DNA of 64,000 nucleotides from Muribaculaceae bacterium (GTDB lineage Bacteria > Bacteroidota > Bacteroidia > Bacteroidales > Muribaculaceae), in the NCBI GenBank assembly GCA_014867205.1, contig WGUO01000005.1:43108-107107 (forward strand), written 5' to 3'. This document shows positions 61,363 through 64,000 of the stretch, in pieces (the first letter of the stretch is position 1; every line of letters starts with the position of its first letter). The translations under genes and the position numbers were made by a program. A model generated the notes under the pieces. The model did no database searches and was not told where the DNA came from. It saw nothing but the letters and a program-made list of their open reading frames with translations.

Positions 61363-63615
61363 TTATTCTATCCAGATTCTTTCGAGCAGATAGGTGCCGG
61401 GTGTATTTGCAGCCTGGGGCAGAATCACCTCGACAAACTCAATGTCGCGGAATCCTTTGACCGGAGTTGTCGATGCAGGGCTTTCGCGAGTCATCATCAC
61501 CGGGTAGGGTGCAGGCATGATGACGCCCTTGCGTGGCTTGAGCTCTGCGATGCGGGCGGTCGACACACCATTGTCATCGGTCACGATGGGGGCTGAATAG
61601 GTGAAGCCCTCGGCTGTGACTACGGCGAGCTCGGCGCCCTCGGGCAGTTTCGAGGCTACCGTCTCTCCTGATGTCGGCTGGAACTTGACATTGATTGTCT
61701 TGGCGTCGATTTCGGCGGGAATGCGGGCCACCTTGTCGGCCACGTAGCGGCGCACTACCAGAATGCCATCCTGGGTCGGTGTGGTGGTCAGTTCATAGAC
61801 AGGCGCCTCATCCCAGTTGGTGTTCTTCTTGTTGAAGCGGAAGTCCCATGCCTCGGGAATCATGTTCACGTCAACGTTCGGGTCGGCGTTCATGGGGGCA
61901 AGCAGGGAAATGGGTGTCTTGTCGGGGTCGGGCGATACGTATTCGGTCAGGCCTATGTTGTCGGCCACTTTATCGGCTTTCAGAGCATGGGCGAGTTCGG
62001 CGTCGGTGCGTGCCAGGATGTAGACTCCGGGCCGTGCCTCGAAAGTGCAGTCTTTGGCCGTGCCTGAGAGCGGGTTGCCGCTGTTTATGCCCTTATATAT
62101 GTAAGAGGGGCCGAGCGATGGCAACTTGACCTCGAACGGATGCTGGCGGTTTGCGGTCACAACCTTGGCATCCTTCAGGTCGGTGTTGCCGAACGGGTCG
62201 TCAATCATGTTGATGTCGGGGAGAATCTCCAGGCGCCATGCGCCTGTGTTGCCGACCGCATCAAGGAAGTAGGCACCTGTTCCGCGATACTTTACTACCG
62301 GCGATGAGCCGTGGCCGGCAAGCTGGCGTAACTGCGCGAGGTCGGCAGGGATAGTCTTCGTGTTGTTGGAGTAGATGAACTTCGCGGGGGAATTGAACTC
62401 GCTCAGGTCCTCCTCATAACTGATGCGTGTGTGCCCGAAACTGGTGTTGTCGGGGTATGCGCCATAGTCGGCGCCACGGGGAGTCTCCTTTGCGGCCTCG
62501 GTCGCGACCATCATGCTTATGGCCTTGGCCGGCGTGTAAACGAGATTCAGGAAGTGGGTAGGGTACTCGGTGTTATAGGCGGCGATGTCGATGGGGTCAT
62601 ATGCGAACTGGGTGATCCACTGGAAGCCCTCTTTGCGGAAAGCCCTGGCGACAGCCGGATAGAGGTGCGAGTACAGCACGTCGGCCGGGTCGAACTCATA
62701 TACGACGCGCGCCAGACGGTTGTAGTTCTGCATCGTGTCTTTCCATGGGATTGTGTAGTCGTCGAAGGCGGGAAGCAAGTTGCCCTTGCGTTCGTGGCCT
62801 GCCACCAGGCCCGTCGGGTACCACTGGTAGGTTGTGCCGTCGATGTCGGCATCGTAATATGCTGATGTTATCTGCGGGTTGTGGGTCACGTTATACAGGA
62901 TCGGCTTGTCGAAGCCGGCCTTGCGCAGTGTCTTGGCCATGCGGTTGATGTATGCCGTGACCTCAGGCTTGCTGCCCGAGTGACAAGGCTCGTTGTTGAT
63001 CTCCATCGCTATTATGGCGTTATCTTTTGCATAGCTTCGGCCTGTATATGGGTTGACATGCTGCGCCAGTTGCTTGAGATAACGCTCCTGGATCTCCTGG
63101 GCTTTCGGGTCGTCATGGATTCGGCACTTGTCGAAATCATAAGTGAAGGCGCCGGTGTCGATGTTGCGCTCCGGGTATCCGTTGCCGAAGTTGGTCTGTG
63201 CGGTCAGCACGATGTCAATGCCTCGTTTCTCGAGTTGGTCTATCATGTAGTCGAGCAGGTCGAGATGATCGTTCTGAACGAGATTGCCTGCCGAGTCTGC
63301 AAGTTCGGCGTCCCAGAGGTGTAGCCTGAATGCGTTCAGGCCGAGACGGGCTATATGATAGATGTCGCGGTCAATGGCCCGCTTACGGTCTTTGCCCAGA
63401 TAGCCGAGCGCACGGTAGGAGTAGGCGAAGGGGGATGTGTAGTTGGTTCCGTAATAGGAAACCTCATCTTTGGTATCGGAACGTCGCATCACGCCCTTGT
63501 CGTCAACATAGATCTTATACTTTTGGCGAGGTGATGGCTCCTTTTTAGTTTCGGCTGCGGAAATGCACGGTGCAATCGATGCGGCGCAGAGCAGCAGAAC
63601 CATAAAGTTTTTCAT
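61363..63615 (-). CDS. secreted clan GH-A (GH5-like) glycoside hydrolase
   Basis: A 750-residue secreted enzyme. The start is the ATG at 63615, which opens the signal peptide MKNFMVLLLCAASIAPCISA; the open frame upstream overlaps the promoter. The TIM-barrel domain covers about 55-430: YYGTNYTSPFAYSYR, HIARLGLNAFRLHLWDAEL, TAQTNFGNGYPE and IAMEINNEPCHSG with the likely acid/base E209. A nucleophile is less clear, perhaps in FQWITQFAYDP, where the usual glutamate is not obvious. The C-terminal half is beta-rich and ends in LLERIWIE without an obvious T9SS tail. Substrate unknown; it may belong to an atypical GH5/GH2-related branch. Confidence 0.82.
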   Translation of the reverse strand: MKNFMVLLLCAASIAPCISAAETKKEPSPRQKYKIYVDDKGVMRRSDTKDEVSYYGTNYTSPFAYSYRALGYLGKDRKRAIDRDIYHIARLGLNAFRLHLWDAELADSAGNLVQNDHLDLLDYMIDQLEKRGIDIVLTAQTNFGNGYPERNIDTGAFTYDFDKCRIHDDPKAQEIQERYLKQLAQHVNPYTGRSYAKDNAIIAMEINNEPCHSGSKPEVTAYINRMAKTLRKAGFDKPILYNVTHNPQITSAYYDADIDGTTYQWYPTGLVAGHERKGNLLPAFDDYTIPWKDTMQNYNRLARVVYEFDPADVLYSHLYPAVARAFRKEGFQWITQFAYDPIDIAAYNTEYPTHFLNLVYTPAKAISMMVATEAAKETPRGADYGAYPDNTSFGHTRISYEEDLSEFNSPAKFIYSNNTKTIPADLAQLRQLAGHGSSPVVKYRGTGAYFLDAVGNTGAWRLEILPDINMIDDPFGNTDLKDAKVVTANRQHPFEVKLPSLGPSYIYKGINSGNPLSGTAKDCTFEARPGVYILARTDAELAHALKADKVADNIGLTEYVSPDPDKTPISLLAPMNADPNVDVNMIPEAWDFRFNKKNTNWDEAPVYELTTTPTQDGILVVRRYVADKVARIPAEIDAKTINVKFQPTSGETVASKLPEGAELAVVTAEGFTYSAPIVTDDNGVSTARIAELKPRKGVIMPAPYPVMMTRESPASTTPVKGFRDIEFVEVILPQAANTPGTYLLERIWIE

Positions 63616-63645
63616 ATTAAAATCTGATTTTGGGTTAATATTCCT

Positions 63646-63654
63646 ACAAAGGTA
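63646..63654 (-). promoter_or_regulatory. -7 element of the GH5-like gene
   Basis: The complement reads TACCTTTGT, matching TAnnTTTG, 31 nt upstream of the ATG. The -33 is weak. Confidence 0.5.
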
Positions 63655-63855
63655 ACAAATTCGCGCGAGAATGGCTAAAGATGATTGTGTATGCATTAAG
63701 AAAAAGTAAGCCTCTAAGGTAAACAACAAAAAAGATGCAAGAATGGTTCTTTTGTGTTAACATTGATAAATATATTTTAACATTTGTTGATTTATTTGAG
63801 CAGCAATAAGATGTATGGATAAAACTGAGAAAAGCGAAATTTTATTCCGACGAAA

Positions 63856-63888
63856 TTTGCACAGCGCTGAAATTTGCACTAATTTTGC
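63856..63888 (+). promoter_or_regulatory. strong outward promoter, probably of an rRNA operon
   Basis: TTTG (63856-63859), a 20-nt spacer and TAATTTTGC (63880-63888) match the consensus fully. GAAATTTGCAC occurs twice (63852-63862 and 63869-63879), so a second promoter or regulator site may overlap. Confidence 0.8.
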
Positions 63889-64000
63889 AACCGCAAACGG
63901 GAAACGAAACGACACCGACAAGGAAGTCGCGGGGCCCGGAAAGCGAAGAGAACATTGAAATTTTGCTACAAGACAAAGCAGCGACAAGTTGTTTTAGAGT
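63889..64000 (+). other. probable leader of an rRNA operon, cut by the window edge
   Basis: The sequence downstream of the promoter contains GAACATTGAAATTTTGCTAC and then GACAAAGCAGCGACAAG. This resembles the conserved leader found before 16S rRNA genes in Bacteroidales. No coding frame continues to the edge. The 16S gene itself would begin outside the window. Confidence 0.5.

Noticed and set aside
1..64000. Insertion sequences, integrases or phage genes
   Set aside because: No transposase, integrase or phage structural protein was recognised in any frame; only repeats hint at mobility.

Overview
The window looks like a chromosomal segment of a member of the Bacteroidales, most likely a Muribaculaceae-type gut bacterium. 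Three things support this. Many secreted proteins end in a Por/type IX secretion (T9SS) C-terminal sorting domain. Promoters fit the Bacteroidota pattern (TTTG, about 20 nt, TAnnTTTG). Several neighbourhoods are typical of the phylum, such as parA-parB-DUF5683-LysM transglycosylase and queA-aroA. The placement is inferred from gene content only; there is no rRNA gene inside the window, although its right edge looks like the leader of an rRNA operon.

Layout. 1-5.5 kb: the tail of a DUF2027-type protein, a DUF695 protein, a secreted GH13 amylase, a small acidic lipoprotein, a coiled-coil membrane protein and tRNA-Gln. 5.5-12 kb: a membrane-bound LuxR-type regulator divergent from a giant T9SS adhesin-like protein. 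12-16.8 kb: a sugar aminotransferase, then an accessory module (DUF4143 ATPase plus a predicted outer-membrane barrel protein) bracketed by copies of a 23-bp tandem repeat, then 725 bp of non-coding DNA with inverted repeats. 16.8-25.4 kb: a three-gene run of T9SS substrates (small choice-of-anchor J protein, M6 metalloprotease, and a second giant protein colinear with the first). 25.8-38.2 kb: a beta-1,3-glucan locus (GH81, discoidin protein, GH128, unknown secreted protein) divergent from a propeller/Y_Y_Y/HTH sensor-regulator, without any SusC/SusD pair. 38.3-54.8 kb: mostly housekeeping genes on the minus strand (NhaD, MltD, DUF5683, ParB, ParA, C10 protease, aspartate aminotransferase, YqiA-type hydrolase, U32 protein, MenG/UbiE, a GNAT-like protein, a pseudokinase, SerS, YqeY, a hypothetical). 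54.9-64 kb: an outer-membrane receptor-like protein, tRNA-Val, the queA-aroA operon, a secreted GH5-like hydrolase, and a strong outward promoter that probably drives an rRNA operon.

How the genes work together. The secreted enzymes all use T9SS-type tails, so this strain appears to put glucan hydrolysis and proteolysis on its surface or outside the cell. Two regulators of the same general build (periplasmic sensor, one membrane span, cytoplasmic coiled coil, LuxR-like HTH) sit divergently next to secreted-protein genes and probably control them. The best candidate for an undescribed system is the repeat-flanked ATPase/outer-membrane module at 13.8-16.2 kb. The second is the SusCD-free, T9SS-based beta-1,3-glucan locus with a 32-bp operator-like palindrome.
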